Below are positions 1 through 8,535 of a stretch of DNA of 33,073 nucleotides, piece after piece. The notes under the pieces were generated by a model. That model did not search any database, had not been told where the DNA came from, and saw only the letters and a program-made list of their open reading frames with translations. The number at the start of each line of letters is the position of its first letter. The first letter of the stretch is position 1. Origin of the DNA: Stenotrophomonas sp. 278. GTDB taxonomy: Bacteria > Pseudomonadota > Gammaproteobacteria > Xanthomonadales > Xanthomonadaceae. The translations under genes and the position numbers were made by a program. The stretch lies in the NCBI RefSeq assembly GCF_003935715.1, contig NZ_RHPP01000034.1:1-33073 (forward strand). The letters are read 5' to 3'.

Positions 1-888
1 GCCGCCACCACCGCCACCACCGCTCTCACGGCGCGGTTGCGGCGGGCGCGGCGGTGCTTCCGGCTTCGGCACGTCGCGGCCCGGCACCTGCACCACCCGC
101 AGCTCGTCTGTATCCAGCTGCAGCGCGGTCAGTTTGCCGCCCCACACCGCACCGGTATCAATCGCATGCACGCCCTGGGTGATGGTCAGGCCCAGGGCCG
201 ACCAATGGCCGCACACGATCTTCAGGTCGCGCTCGACCCGGCCCGGCACCTCGAACCACGGGTACAAGCCCTGTTCCTGCGTGCCCGGCGTGCCCTTGTC
301 TTCGATGCCGATGCGCCCGCGCGGCGTGCAGTAACGCATCCGCGTGAGGATGTTGATGATCGCCCGCGAACGGTCGTAGCCGGCCAGCCCCGGCGACCAG
401 ATCGGCTTGTCGCCGTACATGTTGCGGAACAGCTTGCGGTAGCCGTTGCCGTGCAGCTGCGCTTCCACCTCACGCGCGTGCTTCTCGGCCAGCTGGGTGG
501 TCCACTTCGGGGCCAGCCCGGCATGCACCATCATCCAGCCCAGCTCCCGGTCCACATGCACCAGCTTCTGCAGGCGCAGCCAGTCCAGCAGCACGTCACG
601 GTCTTCGGCCTGCACGATGCGCAGCAGGTCCGGGTTGACCTTGCGCTGCTCTTCCTCGGTGCGTGAACCCACCGCCAGCAGCGACAGGTCATGGTTGCCC
701 AGGACCACCACGCTGCTCTCGCGCAGCGAATGCACCAGCCGCAGCGTCTCCAGCGACTGCCCGCCGCGGTTGACCAGGTCGCCGCAGAACCACAGGCGAT
801 CCACCGCCGGGTCGAAGCGGATCTTTTCCAGTAACCGCTGGGTAACCTCGTAGCAGCCCTGCAGGTCGCCGATGGCCCATACACTCAT
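1..888 (-). CDS. apaH: Symmetrical diadenosine tetraphosphatase ApaH (3' part outside window)
   Basis: Hydrolyses Ap4A symmetrically to two ADP; a cytoplasmic metallophosphatase that controls dinucleoside polyphosphate and Np4-cap levels. The product begins MSVWAIGDLQGCYEV and carries the calcineurin-like metallophosphatase signatures GDLQGC, GDLVNRG and GNHD (LGNHDLSLLAVG), followed by WMMVHAGL and a late CGHWSALG block. The start at 888 is preceded by a GGAGG ribosome-binding site at 896-900. There are 296 codons in the window with no stop. The family is usually about 280 residues, so the C-terminus is extended: after the conserved domain comes a Pro/Arg-rich stretch ending in at least seven glycines at the window edge. 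It lies 13 bases downstream of apaG and is the last visible gene of the lptD operon. Identity is seen in the motifs; the role of the tail is unknown. Confidence 0.93.
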   Translation of the reverse strand, partial: MSVWAIGDLQGCYEVTQRLLEKIRFDPAVDRLWFCGDLVNRGGQSLETLRLVHSLRESSVVVLGNHDLSLLAVGSRTEEEQRKVNPDLLRIVQAEDRDVLLDWLRLQKLVHVDRELGWMMVHAGLAPKWTTQLAEKHAREVEAQLHGNGYRKLFRNMYGDKPIWSPGLAGYDRSRAIINILTRMRYCTPRGRIGIEDKGTPGTQEQGLYPWFEVPGRVERDLKIVCGHWSALGLTITQGVHAIDTGAVWGGKLTALQLDTDELRVVQVPGRDVPKPEAPPRPPQPRRESGGGGGGG

Positions 889-901
889 GCGTGCGCCTCC
901 G

Positions 902-1288
902 TCAGTGCAGTGTGCGTGGAATGGCCAGTACGAACGGCTCGATGGTGGCGGCGAACTCGGTGCCATCGTCGGCCACCATGTCGTAATACCCCTGCATCGT
1001 CCCGTGCTCGGTTTCCAGCATGACACCGGAGGTGTAACGGAACTCTTCACCCGGCCGCAGTCGCGGCTGTTCGCCGACCACGCCGTCGCCATCCACCTGT
1101 TCCACCCGTCCGTTGCCGTCGGTGATGCGCCAGTGGCGGCGCACCAGGCGCGCGGCTACCTGGCCCTGGTTGTGGATGCGGATGCTGTAGGCGAACGCAA
1201 AGCGCCCGTCCTCCGGCGTGGACTGGTCATCGAGAAAGCGGGGGGCCACCTCCACCGAGATGGCGTGTTTTTTTGCTGCGTCAGTCAT
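902..1288 (-). CDS. apaG: ApaG (DUF525 family, Co2+/Mg2+ efflux-associated protein)
   Basis: A 128-residue single-domain protein of the ApaG/DUF525 family, which has an immunoglobulin-like fold. It is annotated as a cobalt/magnesium efflux protein from old genetics, but its biochemical role is not settled. The sequence shows the conserved core: [17 protein letters not shown], the [19 protein letters not shown] block and GTMQGYYDM. The length matches the family (about 125-128). The start MTDAAKKH at 1288 was chosen over an upstream in-frame ATG because the extra N-terminus overlaps rsmA and has no family counterpart; no strong ribosome-binding site is visible. It lies 22 bases after rsmA and 13 bases before apaH, the usual gammaproteobacterial order. 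Confidence 0.93.
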   Translation of the reverse strand: MTDAAKKHAISVEVAPRFLDDQSTPEDGRFAFAYSIRIHNQGQVAARLVRRHWRITDGNGRVEQVDGDGVVGEQPRLRPGEEFRYTSGVMLETEHGTMQGYYDMVADDGTEFAATIEPFVLAIPRTLH

Positions 1289-1310
1289 ACGGGGCAGTGT
1301 AGAGGGTGTT

Positions 1311-2126
1311 TCACGCTTCCGCGCGCGGAACATTGGCCAATGCAATGAATTGCGCCACTTCGAGTTGTTCGGCACGGGCGTCGCTGCGTACGCCGGCGGC
1401 TTCGAACTGTTCGGGCGTGACCACGCCATTGAGTGCGTTGCGCAGGGTTTTGCGGCGCTGGCCGAAAGCCGAGCGCACCACTTCGGCGAAGCGCTTGCGA
1501 TCAAGGATGCCGACCGTGGCCGGGTCGCGCGGCACCAGCCGCACCACCGCCGAGTCGACCTTCGGCGGCGGCCGGAACGCACCCGGCGGCACCACGAACA
1601 GCGAACTGACCCTGCACCACGCCTGCAGCATCACGCTCAGGCGGCCGTACACCTTGCTGCCGGGTTCGGCGGCCATGCGGTCCACCACTTCCTTCTGCAG
1701 CATGAAGTGCATGTCGCGGATCACCGCCGCATGCTCCATCGCATGGAACAGGATCGGTGAGGAGATGTTGTACGGCAGGTTGCCGACCAGGCGGATCTGT
1801 CCACCGGCGGCCAGTTCGCTGAAGTCCACCTGCAGCACGTCGCGGTGCACGATGGTCAGCTCGCCCAGCGGCGCGGCCGCGGCGGTCAGCGGCGCGATCA
1901 GGTCGCGGTCGAACTCGATCACGGTCAGGCGCGGATGGCGTCGCAGCAGCGGCAGGGTGATAGCACCCTGGCCCGGGCCGATCTCGACCAGGCGGTCGTC
2001 GTCCTTCGGGTTGACCGCCAGCACGATCTTGTCGATGTAGCTGCGGTCGGCCAGGAAGTGCTGGCCGAGCTGCTTTTTGGCCGGGGCGGTGAAGCCCGGG
2101 GCCGAGGAGGAGTGCGAAGAAGTCAT
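1311..2126 (-). CDS. rsmA: 16S rRNA dimethyladenosine transferase RsmA/KsgA
   Basis: Dimethylates two adjacent adenosines (A1518/A1519 in E. coli numbering) in the 3' terminal helix of 16S rRNA, using SAM, late in 30S assembly. The 271-residue product has an N-terminal KKQLGQHFL motif, the SAM-binding loop [10 protein letters not shown], the acidic EFDRD that binds the ribose, and the NLPYNISSP catalytic motif, followed by the small helical C-terminal domain ([12 protein letters not shown]). The length is typical (about 260-275). The start at 2126 overlaps the pdxA stop as ATGA, so translation is probably coupled. It is the fourth gene of the lptD-surA-pdxA-rsmA-apaG-apaH cluster. Confidence 0.97.
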   Translation of the reverse strand: MTSSHSSSAPGFTAPAKKQLGQHFLADRSYIDKIVLAVNPKDDDRLVEIGPGQGAITLPLLRRHPRLTVIEFDRDLIAPLTAAAAPLGELTIVHRDVLQVDFSELAAGGQIRLVGNLPYNISSPILFHAMEHAAVIRDMHFMLQKEVVDRMAAEPGSKVYGRLSVMLQAWCRVSSLFVVPPGAFRPPPKVDSAVVRLVPRDPATVGILDRKRFAEVVRSAFGQRRKTLRNALNGVVTPEQFEAAGVRSDARAEQLEVAQFIALANVPRAEA

Positions 2127-3103
2127 GCGCCCATTTTACGTTGTGCGGCGAGCCGGGCGCACAGCGCCGTGGCCGCACGCAGACTGGAGGGGTCGGCCAC
2201 GCCGCGCCCGGCCAGCTCCAGCGCCGTGCCGTGATCGACGGCAACGCGCGGGTAGGGCAGGCCCAGGGTGATGTTCACGGCCTGCTCGAAGCCGCTGTAC
2301 TTGAGCACCGGCAGCCCCTGGTCGTGGTACATCGCCAGCACGGTGTCGAAACCGGCCAGCTTCTGCGGCAGGAAGGCGGTATCGGCGGGCAACGGCCCGA
2401 CCAGGTCCATGCCCTCGGCGCGCAGGCGCTGCAGCAGCGGGATGATCAGGTCCAGTTCTTCGCGGCCCAGGTGCCCGTCCTCGCCGGCGTGCGGGTTCAA
2501 TCCCAGCACCGCGATGCGCGGGGCGGGCAGGCCGAAATCGCGCCGCAGCGCGGCGTGCACGGTATGCAGGGTGGTCGTCAGCGTCTCGGCGGTGATCGAA
2601 TCGGCCACCGCCCGCAACGGCAGGTGAGTGGTGGCCAATGCCACCCGGACGATGTCGTTGGCCAGCATCATCACCACCTTCACCCCGGCCTGGTCGGCCA
2701 GCAGCTCGGTGGTCCCGCTGTAGGCAATGCCGCCCAGGTTGATCACCGCCTTGTGCACCGGGCCGGTCACCACGCCGTCGAGCGTGCCGTCCAGGCAGGC
2801 CTGGCCGGCCTGGAGCAGCGCCCCGATGACCGCCGCGGCGTTGGCAGGATCCGCTTCGCCGAAACGGGAAGGCGTGGCGTTGGGGACAGGCCGCAAACGC
2901 AGATCGCCCGGCTGGCGGGCGATGGCGTGTTCAGGCAGCAACTGCAGCGGCAGGTCCAGCGCGGAGGCGGCGGCCTGCAGGGTGTCCGGGTCGGCGAAGG
3001 CCAGCAGCTGGCAGTCGCTGCGCGGCTGTTGGATCAGCCGCAGGCACAGTTCAGGACCGATGCCGGCGGGCTCGCCCGGTACCAGCGCGAGCTGCGGCAG
3101 CAT
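2123..3103 (-). CDS. pdxA: 4-hydroxythreonine-4-phosphate dehydrogenase PdxA
   Basis: Oxidises 4-phosphohydroxy-L-threonine with NAD(P)+ in the DXP-dependent pathway to pyridoxal 5'-phosphate; a cytoplasmic metal-dependent dimer. Visible signatures are GEPAGIGPEL near the N-terminus, TGPVHKAVIN, a central THLPLRAV histidine, GLNPHAGEDG, and AMYHDQGLPVLKY near the C-terminus; the three histidines of these blocks match the family metal ligands. The product is 326 residues (E. coli 329). The start MLPQLALV at 3103 has GAGGG about 9 bases upstream. The reading frame stays open far upstream, but that extension runs through surA and is not family-like. It starts 10 bases after surA and ends in an ATGA overlap with rsmA. 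Confidence 0.96.
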   Translation of the reverse strand: MLPQLALVPGEPAGIGPELCLRLIQQPRSDCQLLAFADPDTLQAAASALDLPLQLLPEHAIARQPGDLRLRPVPNATPSRFGEADPANAAAVIGALLQAGQACLDGTLDGVVTGPVHKAVINLGGIAYSGTTELLADQAGVKVVMMLANDIVRVALATTHLPLRAVADSITAETLTTTLHTVHAALRRDFGLPAPRIAVLGLNPHAGEDGHLGREELDLIIPLLQRLRAEGMDLVGPLPADTAFLPQKLAGFDTVLAMYHDQGLPVLKYSGFEQAVNITLGLPYPRVAVDHGTALELAGRGVADPSSLRAATALCARLAAQRKMGA

Positions 3104-3113
3104 CGACTGGCCC

Positions 3114-4454
3114 TCAGGACTGCGGCGGGGTCGCCGCAGCGGCGGCGTCGCCCTGGCGCAGGTCAACGTAGGCTTCGCCACGCAGTTCCTGCAGGAAGCG
3201 GTTGTATTCCTCTTCCAGCTTGCGCCGGCCGATGGTTTCGCGGATCTGGGCGCGCTTGTTGTCCACGCCCGCGTCGGTCTGACGGGTTTCCACGCGCTGC
3301 ACGATGTGCCAGCCGGCGTCGGTGCGGAACGGCTGGCTGACGCCACCGTCGTCCACGCCGGTGATCTGGCGGCCGAAGTCCGCGCCGAAGGCGTCGGCCG
3401 GGAACCAGCCCAGGTCGCCGCCCTGACCCTTGGTGTTGGCGTCTTCGCTGGATTCCTTGGCCACGGCCTGGAAGTCCGCGCCACCGGCAATGCGGGCGCG
3501 CACGGTGTCGATCTTGGCCTTGGCGGCGGCGTTGTCCTGCTGGTCGGTGACCCGGATCAGGATGTGCCGGCCGTGGTATTCGGTGATCGTCTGCCCGCCG
3601 GTGCTGGCATTGGCGTCACGCACTTCGACCAGCTTGAGCAGCTGGAAGCCGCTCGGACCGCGCAGCGGGCCGACCACGTCGCCGCTCTTCATGCTGGTCA
3701 TCATCTGCGCGAACGCATTGGGAATTTCATCCAGGGTGCGCCAGCCCAGGTCGCCGCCTTCCAGCGCGTTGGGGCTGTCGGAATAGCGCACGGCAGCGGC
3801 GTTGAAGTCCAGCTCGCCCTTGTCGAGCAGGGCCTTCACGCCGTCGGCCTTCTTCTGGCCGGTGGCGATCTGGTCGGCGGTGGCTGCTTCCGGCAGGGCG
3901 ATCAGGATGTGCGCCAGGTGGTACTGGGTACCGGTGGTCGCTTCCTGCTTCAGCGCGGCATCCACTTCGCCTTCGCTGACGCTGATGCGGCTCTGCGCGA
4001 AGCTCTGGCGCAGGCGCTGCACGGTGATTTCGTCACGGACCGAGGCGCGGAAGTCGTTGAAATCAACGCCGTCGCTGGCCAGGCGCTGGCGCAGGGCGTC
4101 CAGGCTGGTGCCGTTCTGCTGGGCAATGGCGTTGATGGCCTGGTTCAGTTCCTGGTCGCCGATCTTGATCCCGCTGCTTTCGGCGCGGGCGACCTGCAGC
4201 TTGACCAGCACCAGACGCTCCAGCACCTGGCGGCGCAGCACGTCTTCCGGCGGCAGCTGGTTCTCACGACCGGCGTACTGAGCCTTGATGTTGTTCACGG
4301 CGCGGTCCAGCTCGCTCTGCAGCACCACGTCTTCGTCGACGATGGCGGCAATGCGGTCCAGCGACTGGGTCTGCTGGGCCAGCACCTGCAACGGGGCGCT
4401 GACGGTGGAAACCGCCATCAGCGAGGCGAGCACAACGGGAAGAGTCTTGGTCAT
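3114..4454 (-). CDS. surA: Periplasmic chaperone / peptidyl-prolyl isomerase SurA
   Basis: Escorts unfolded outer-membrane proteins, LptD among them, through the periplasm. The 446-residue product starts with a signal peptide (MTKTLPVVLASLMAV, cleavage probably after LAQ near residue 27). An N-terminal chaperone domain (DRIAAIVDEDVVLQSELD, then EDVLRRQVLERLVLVKL) is followed by two parvulin domains, recognisable at YHLAHILIALPE with EGGDLGWRTLDEIP, and at YHGRHILIRV with GQGGDLGWFPADAFG, and by the short C-terminal helix of the family. The ATG at 4454 overlaps the lptD stop as ATGA. The adjacency couples the LPS translocon with the chaperone it needs, as in E. coli. Confidence 0.97.
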   Translation of the reverse strand: MTKTLPVVLASLMAVSTVSAPLQVLAQQTQSLDRIAAIVDEDVVLQSELDRAVNNIKAQYAGRENQLPPEDVLRRQVLERLVLVKLQVARAESSGIKIGDQELNQAINAIAQQNGTSLDALRQRLASDGVDFNDFRASVRDEITVQRLRQSFAQSRISVSEGEVDAALKQEATTGTQYHLAHILIALPEAATADQIATGQKKADGVKALLDKGELDFNAAAVRYSDSPNALEGGDLGWRTLDEIPNAFAQMMTSMKSGDVVGPLRGPSGFQLLKLVEVRDANASTGGQTITEYHGRHILIRVTDQQDNAAAKAKIDTVRARIAGGADFQAVAKESSEDANTKGQGGDLGWFPADAFGADFGRQITGVDDGGVSQPFRTDAGWHIVQRVETRQTDAGVDNKRAQIRETIGRRKLEEEYNRFLQELRGEAYVDLRQGDAAAAATPPQS

Positions 4455-6904
4455 GGGATCTGGTTCGGATCGTAGTCGTCGCGGGACGCACCGGTATTGC
4501 TGGGCGGCACGAGATAGAGGTCGTCGCGGTAATAGCCGAGAATAGCACGGCGCAAGGTGCGGTCCGTGTTCTGGCCGATCGAGCTCAGGCCCTTGAGGAC
4601 GAACTCGATCTGGAACGAGTTGTTCATCTCGCCCTCACGATTGCGCACGTAGCGGCGCGCCAGGGCGCGCACGGCCAGACAGCAGCTGTCCCACTGCACG
4701 CCGCCGATGATTTCCAGCGGTTCCTTGTCCTGGATGGAGTAGTAGTAACGACCGACCAGGCTCCAGCTCTGGTTGATCGGGTACAGGAACGACAGATCGG
4801 CCTGTTCCAGCAGGGTGCGCTCTTCCTTGGTGGCGGTGGCCGAAGCGCCCGGCACCACACGGTAGCGGTAGGTCAGGTTGACGATGCCGTCGTTGGACAT
4901 CAGGTAGCGCGCACGCACGCTGGCCAGGTCCTCGCGCTTGAGCTTGGGGTCCCACTGGTACGTGGCGCCCAGGTTCCAGCGGTCGTTGATGGCGTAGTTG
5001 GCGTCGGCGATCCAGGCCGACTTGCCCTGTTCCACCAGTGCGGTCTGGCCTGGCAGCGTGACCCGCGAATCATCGAAATAGAGGATCTGGCCGATGCTGC
5101 CGGAGAAGCGCTCGCGGCCGGTGTTCTGGTCGATGAAGCGGGTGCTCAGCGCCATGGTCAGCTGGTTGGCGTCGTTCTGCCGGTCCGCGCCGGTGTAGCG
5201 CGAGTCGCGGAACAGCTGGCCCCAGCTGAAGGTGAAGTCACGGGTGTCGAAGATCGGCAGGTCGCTCTGGTCGCGGTACGGCGTGCGCAGGTAGAACAGG
5301 CGCGGTTCCAGCGTGTGCAGGAACGACTTGCCGCGGATCTCGGTCTCGCGGTCGAAGAACATGCCCGCGTCAAGGCTGACGATGGGCATGCTGCGATGGG
5401 GCGAGGTGTTGCCGAGCAGCTGGTCGGGCGTGGCGGTGGCCGGGTCGATGCCGGCGTCGATCAGGGCCTGGCGCCGGGTCTGCTGGGCCAGACCGCGGTC
5501 CAGCTCGTAGCCGGTGTAGCGGTAGGCCAGGGTCGGGGTGACGTACCAGGCCGCGCCGGCGAAGGGCATGGACACGTACGGCTTGATGTCCAGACGTGAG
5601 CCATTGAAGTACGGCACGACCGTGCCGTTGCGTTCGTAGTCGCCGGCTTCGCCGAACTTCAGGTCGACATCGTCATGGGTGAAGCGCACTGCCTCGGCAT
5701 ACACGCCGGTCTCCAGCCACGACAGCACCGGCTTGTCCCAGGTGAAGAACGCGCGCGGCTGGCGTGCGTACGGAAGCGACGCCTCGGTCAGCGTGTAGTC
5801 GGTCAGCTGCCAGTAGTCGGCCATCAAACCGGCAGTCCAGTTCTCGCCGGTGCCGTAGATGCCGACCTGGCTCTGCAGGGTCGAGGTGGTCACGCCGATC
5901 AGCTTGCTGGAGAAGTCCTCCATGTAGCGCTCGTCGCTCACCCAGGCGAGGTTGGCACGCGCCTGCCAGTGCGGGTTGATGTTGTGGTAGCCCTCGTACT
6001 GCACCTGCCCGCGGTCCTTGTCGCGCAGCTTGTCGTTGGGCAGGTAGGCGGTCTGCAGTTCACCGCGGCCGCCGTCGTAGAGGTAGCGGAACTCGTTGTC
6101 CAGCATGAAACCGCGCTTGCTCATGTAGCGCGGGGTCAGGGTGTCGTCGTAGTTCGGGGCCAGGTTGAAGTAGATCGGCTGGGCATAGTCGAAGCCATTG
6201 CGCCCGGACAGGCCGATCTCCGGGTACAGCAGGCCGGTCTGGCGGCGGTCGTCGATCGGGAACTTGAAGTACGGAGCCCACAGCACCGGCACCTTGCCGA
6301 TGCGCAGCACCGCGTTGCGCGCGGTGCCGAAGCCTTCGTCGTTGTCCACTTCGATCTGCGGCGCGGACAGCTTCCAGATCGGCTGCGAGGGGTCGCAGGT
6401 GGTGTAGGTGGACCGGTGCATCTGGCCTACCGCGCCCTGCAGGTCGACGGATTCGGCACCGCCATGACCGCGACGATCGACCAGCTGGTACTGGATGTCG
6501 CTGATCTTGTGGGTGTCCGACTCCTGGTTGCCCTCGGCGCGCTGGGCGACCATGCGGAACGAGGAGTCCTGGTAGCGGACATTGCCTTCGGCGATGTAGT
6601 TGCCGCTTTCGGTATCGAAGCTCAGGTGGTCGGTGCCCAGGAACTGATCGCCGCGCTTGAGCGTGACGTTGCCCTGGTACTGCGGCACCGTGGCGGTACC
6701 GAACAGCTGGTTGCCCTCGATGTCCGTCGGTTGCTGGTCGCGGGTAGCGGCTGCTTCCTTGTCGGCCTTGGGGGCCTCGTCAAATACCGGCAGGACATCG
6801 GAGACCGGGCACAGGCCCCAGTTCAATGGTTTGTCATCGGCCATGGCGGGCAGGCAGATGGCGATGCTCAGGGGGAGGGGCAGCAGGCGGAGGGCTCGGC
6901 GCAC
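4451..6904 (-). CDS. lptD: LPS-assembly outer-membrane protein LptD
   Basis: Beta-barrel of the LptDE translocon that inserts lipopolysaccharide into the outer leaflet of the outer membrane. From a GTG start at 6904 the product is 817 residues: signal peptide (VRRALRLLPLPL, cleavage after AMA), periplasmic beta-jellyroll (to about residue 220), then a long barrel rich in aromatic and alternating polar residues ending NQIP. The mature cysteines fall at about 32, 170, 741 and 742, almost the E. coli positions (31, 173, 724, 725) that form the two disulfides; this match favours the GTG start. An in-frame ATG at 6952 would add 16 residues before the signal peptide. No clear ribosome-binding site precedes either start. 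First gene of the surA-pdxA-rsmA-apaG-apaH run, behind a REP hairpin that separates it from the previous operon. Confidence 0.95.
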   Translation of the reverse strand: MRRALRLLPLPLSIAICLPAMADDKPLNWGLCPVSDVLPVFDEAPKADKEAAATRDQQPTDIEGNQLFGTATVPQYQGNVTLKRGDQFLGTDHLSFDTESGNYIAEGNVRYQDSSFRMVAQRAEGNQESDTHKISDIQYQLVDRRGHGGAESVDLQGAVGQMHRSTYTTCDPSQPIWKLSAPQIEVDNDEGFGTARNAVLRIGKVPVLWAPYFKFPIDDRRQTGLLYPEIGLSGRNGFDYAQPIYFNLAPNYDDTLTPRYMSKRGFMLDNEFRYLYDGGRGELQTAYLPNDKLRDKDRGQVQYEGYHNINPHWQARANLAWVSDERYMEDFSSKLIGVTTSTLQSQVGIYGTGENWTAGLMADYWQLTDYTLTEASLPYARQPRAFFTWDKPVLSWLETGVYAEAVRFTHDDVDLKFGEAGDYERNGTVVPYFNGSRLDIKPYVSMPFAGAAWYVTPTLAYRYTGYELDRGLAQQTRRQALIDAGIDPATATPDQLLGNTSPHRSMPIVSLDAGMFFDRETEIRGKSFLHTLEPRLFYLRTPYRDQSDLPIFDTRDFTFSWGQLFRDSRYTGADRQNDANQLTMALSTRFIDQNTGRERFSGSIGQILYFDDSRVTLPGQTALVEQGKSAWIADANYAINDRWNLGATYQWDPKLKREDLASVRARYLMSNDGIVNLTYRYRVVPGASATATKEERTLLEQADLSFLYPINQSWSLVGRYYYSIQDKEPLEIIGGVQWDSCCLAVRALARRYVRNREGEMNNSFQIEFVLKGLSSIGQNTDRTLRRAILGYYRDDLYLVPPSNTGASRDDYDPNQIP

Positions 6905-7009
6905 GCGGGCTTCGGATTCGGGGGAAAACGGACCGTAGCTTGCCCCATCCATTGCATAGGGGCAATGAAGGACGGTCGCCCAGCACGGTTCAGGTTCATC
7001 CGGACCTCG

Positions 7010-7032
7010 GTAGTGCCGGCCGTCAGCCGGCA
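7010..7032 (+). repeat. SMAG/REP-type GTAG hairpin between hydrolase gene and lptD
   Basis: GTAG (7010-7013) is followed by a perfect 7-bp stem, TGCCGGC (7014-7020) and GCCGGCA (7026-7032), with a 5-base loop. It begins four bases past the stop codon of the upstream hydrolase gene (7037-7039), and probably ends or insulates transcription before the lptD operon. GTAG followed by a GC-rich hairpin is the layout of the Stenotrophomonas SMAG repeats. Confidence 0.75.
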
Positions 7033-7036
7033 GGCC

Positions 7037-7948
7037 TCAGAGCATCGCGCCCACGTGCGCGACCGAACATTCTGCCAGCGCCTGCAGGTCGTAACCGCCC
7101 TCCAGCATCGACACCACCCGGCCGGCGGCGTGCCGTCGGGCCAGTGCATGCAGTTCGGTGGTGATCCACGCGAAGTCGTCGGTCTCCAGCATCAGGTCCG
7201 CCTGCGGATCACGCAGGTGTGCGTCGAAGCCGGCGGAGATCAGAACGAGCTGGGGGCGGAAGTCGTCGATGGCCGGCAGCATCTCGTCGGCCCAGGTGTT
7301 GCGGAAGCGGAAGCCGCCGCTGCCGGGAGGCAGCAGGATGTTGAGCAGGTTGCCGGCCCCACGGTCGCGGCGCAGGCCGGAGTTGGGGAACAGCCCGGCC
7401 TGGTGGGTGCTGTAGTAGGCCACGCGCGGGTCTGCGATGAAAATGTCCTGGGTGCCGTTGCCGTGGTGTACGTCGAAGTCGACCACCGCGATCCGTTCCA
7501 GTCCGTGCCGATCGCGTGCGTGGGCCGCCGCAATGGCGATGTTGTTGAACAGACAGAAGCCCATCGCCGTGCTCGCGGTGGCGTGGTGCCCGGGCGGGCG
7601 CACCGCGCAGAAGGCCACCGGGTCGTCGCCCAGCATCACCGCGTCCACGGCGGCCACGCCGGCACCAGCCGCGTGCACGGCGGCCGCGGCCGACCCCGGT
7701 GAGGTCATGGTGTCCATGTCGATCAGGCGCAGGGGCTCGGTCTGCGGCTGCAGAACGAGGTCGATCAACGCGCTGTCATGTACCCGGGCCAGGTCGCCAC
7801 GTTTGGCTGCCGGTGCCTGCCGCCAGTCCAGCTGGTCCGGAAATGCCGCGTGCAGCGCATCCAGAACCACCTGCAGGCGCTGCGAGGATTCGGGATGGCC
7901 AGGGCCGGGATCGTGTTGCAGACAGGCAGGATGGGTAAAAACCAGCAT
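7037..7948 (-). CDS. Histone deacetylase / acetylpolyamine amidohydrolase family hydrolase
   Basis: A zinc-dependent deacetylase-fold enzyme of 303 residues; bacterial members hydrolyse acetylated small molecules (polyamines, acetoin-related substrates) or acetyl-lysine, and the substrate here cannot be read from sequence. Motifs are those of class II HDAC-like proteins: an N-terminal HPE (GPGHPESSQRL), RPPGHHA with the catalytic His pair at 121-122, the metal-binding VVDFDVHHGNGTQD (D159, H161), YYSTHQ, SAGFDAH with the third metal ligand, and EGGYD near the end. Start MLVFTHPACL at 7948; the frame is open further upstream but that part lies inside the adenosyltransferase gene. It follows that gene by 25 bases, so the two are probably co-transcribed. 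Family assignment is secure; function is not. Confidence 0.88.
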   Translation of the reverse strand: MLVFTHPACLQHDPGPGHPESSQRLQVVLDALHAAFPDQLDWRQAPAAKRGDLARVHDSALIDLVLQPQTEPLRLIDMDTMTSPGSAAAAVHAAGAGVAAVDAVMLGDDPVAFCAVRPPGHHATASTAMGFCLFNNIAIAAAHARDRHGLERIAVVDFDVHHGNGTQDIFIADPRVAYYSTHQAGLFPNSGLRRDRGAGNLLNILLPPGSGGFRFRNTWADEMLPAIDDFRPQLVLISAGFDAHLRDPQADLMLETDDFAWITTELHALARRHAAGRVVSMLEGGYDLQALAECSVAHVGAML

Positions 7949-7973
7949 GCGGCTCAGGTTCCGGAATAAGAGG

Positions 7974-8522
7974 TCAGCGACGGCTGTGCTGCCAGAGGAC
8001 TTCGCCATGGCCGTCGGCACGGGCCAGCACCCGGGCCAGTACGAACAGAAGGTCAGAAAGCCGGTTGAGGTACTGCAGCGCCTCGCCGCGGACCGGTTCC
8101 AGGCGGGCCAGGGTAACGGTCTCGCGCTCGGCGCGACGTACGATGGTACGGGCCAGGTGGCAGCGCGCGGCGGCTTCGCCACCGCCGGGCAGAATGAATT
8201 CCTTCAGCGACGGCAGGCCCGCGTTGTAGTGGTCCAGCTGCTGCTCCAGCGCGCTCACGTCGCCGGCCTGGATCGCCGCGTGGCCGGGAATGCACAGCTC
8301 GCCGCCGAGGTCGAACAACTGGTGCTGGACGCGGGTCAGCAGGGCCGTGACGTCCGCCGGTAGCGGCACCGCCAGCAGCACGCCCAGCGCGGAGTTGGCT
8401 TCATCGACGGTGCCGAACGCGTTCACCCGCGCCGCATCCTTGGCGACCCGGCTGCCGTCGCCGAGCCCGGTGCTGCCATCGTCGCCGGTGCGGGTATAGA
8501 TGCGCGAAAGCCGGTTGCCCAC
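7974..8522 (-). CDS. ATP:cob(I)alamin adenosyltransferase, PduO type
   Basis: Transfers the adenosyl group of ATP to cob(I)alamin to make coenzyme B12. The 182-residue product is a PduO/MMAB-type four-helix-bundle enzyme. Visible are the N-terminal ATP-binding segment RIYTRTGDDGSTGL, a VNAFGTVDEANSALG block, QHQLFDLGGELCIPG, the SLKEFILPGG segment, and the conserved arginine-rich helix CHLARTIVRRAER followed by YLNRLSDLLFVLARV. Length is normal for the family (about 180-190). It lies 13 bases after a membrane-protein gene and 25 bases before a deacetylase-like hydrolase gene, all on the same strand. The context suggests corrinoid salvage; I see no de novo B12 biosynthesis genes in the window. 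Confidence 0.94.
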   Translation of the reverse strand: MGNRLSRIYTRTGDDGSTGLGDGSRVAKDAARVNAFGTVDEANSALGVLLAVPLPADVTALLTRVQHQLFDLGGELCIPGHAAIQAGDVSALEQQLDHYNAGLPSLKEFILPGGGEAAARCHLARTIVRRAERETVTLARLEPVRGEALQYLNRLSDLLFVLARVLARADGHGEVLWQHSRR

Positions 8523-8535
8523 GGTGCGTGCGGTC

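Noticed and set aside
2727-4475. Plus-strand open frame of 582 codons
   Set aside because: It is the antisense of surA and pdxA, whose products have complete family motifs; the open frame results from high GC.
6953-7009. Sigma-E type promoter of lptD
   Set aside because: GAACC is present but no matching -10 at the right spacing; not enough to call.
5675-7702. Plus-strand open frame of 675 codons
   Set aside because: Antisense to lptD and the deacetylase-like gene; low-complexity Val/Gly/His-rich product without any recognisable motif.
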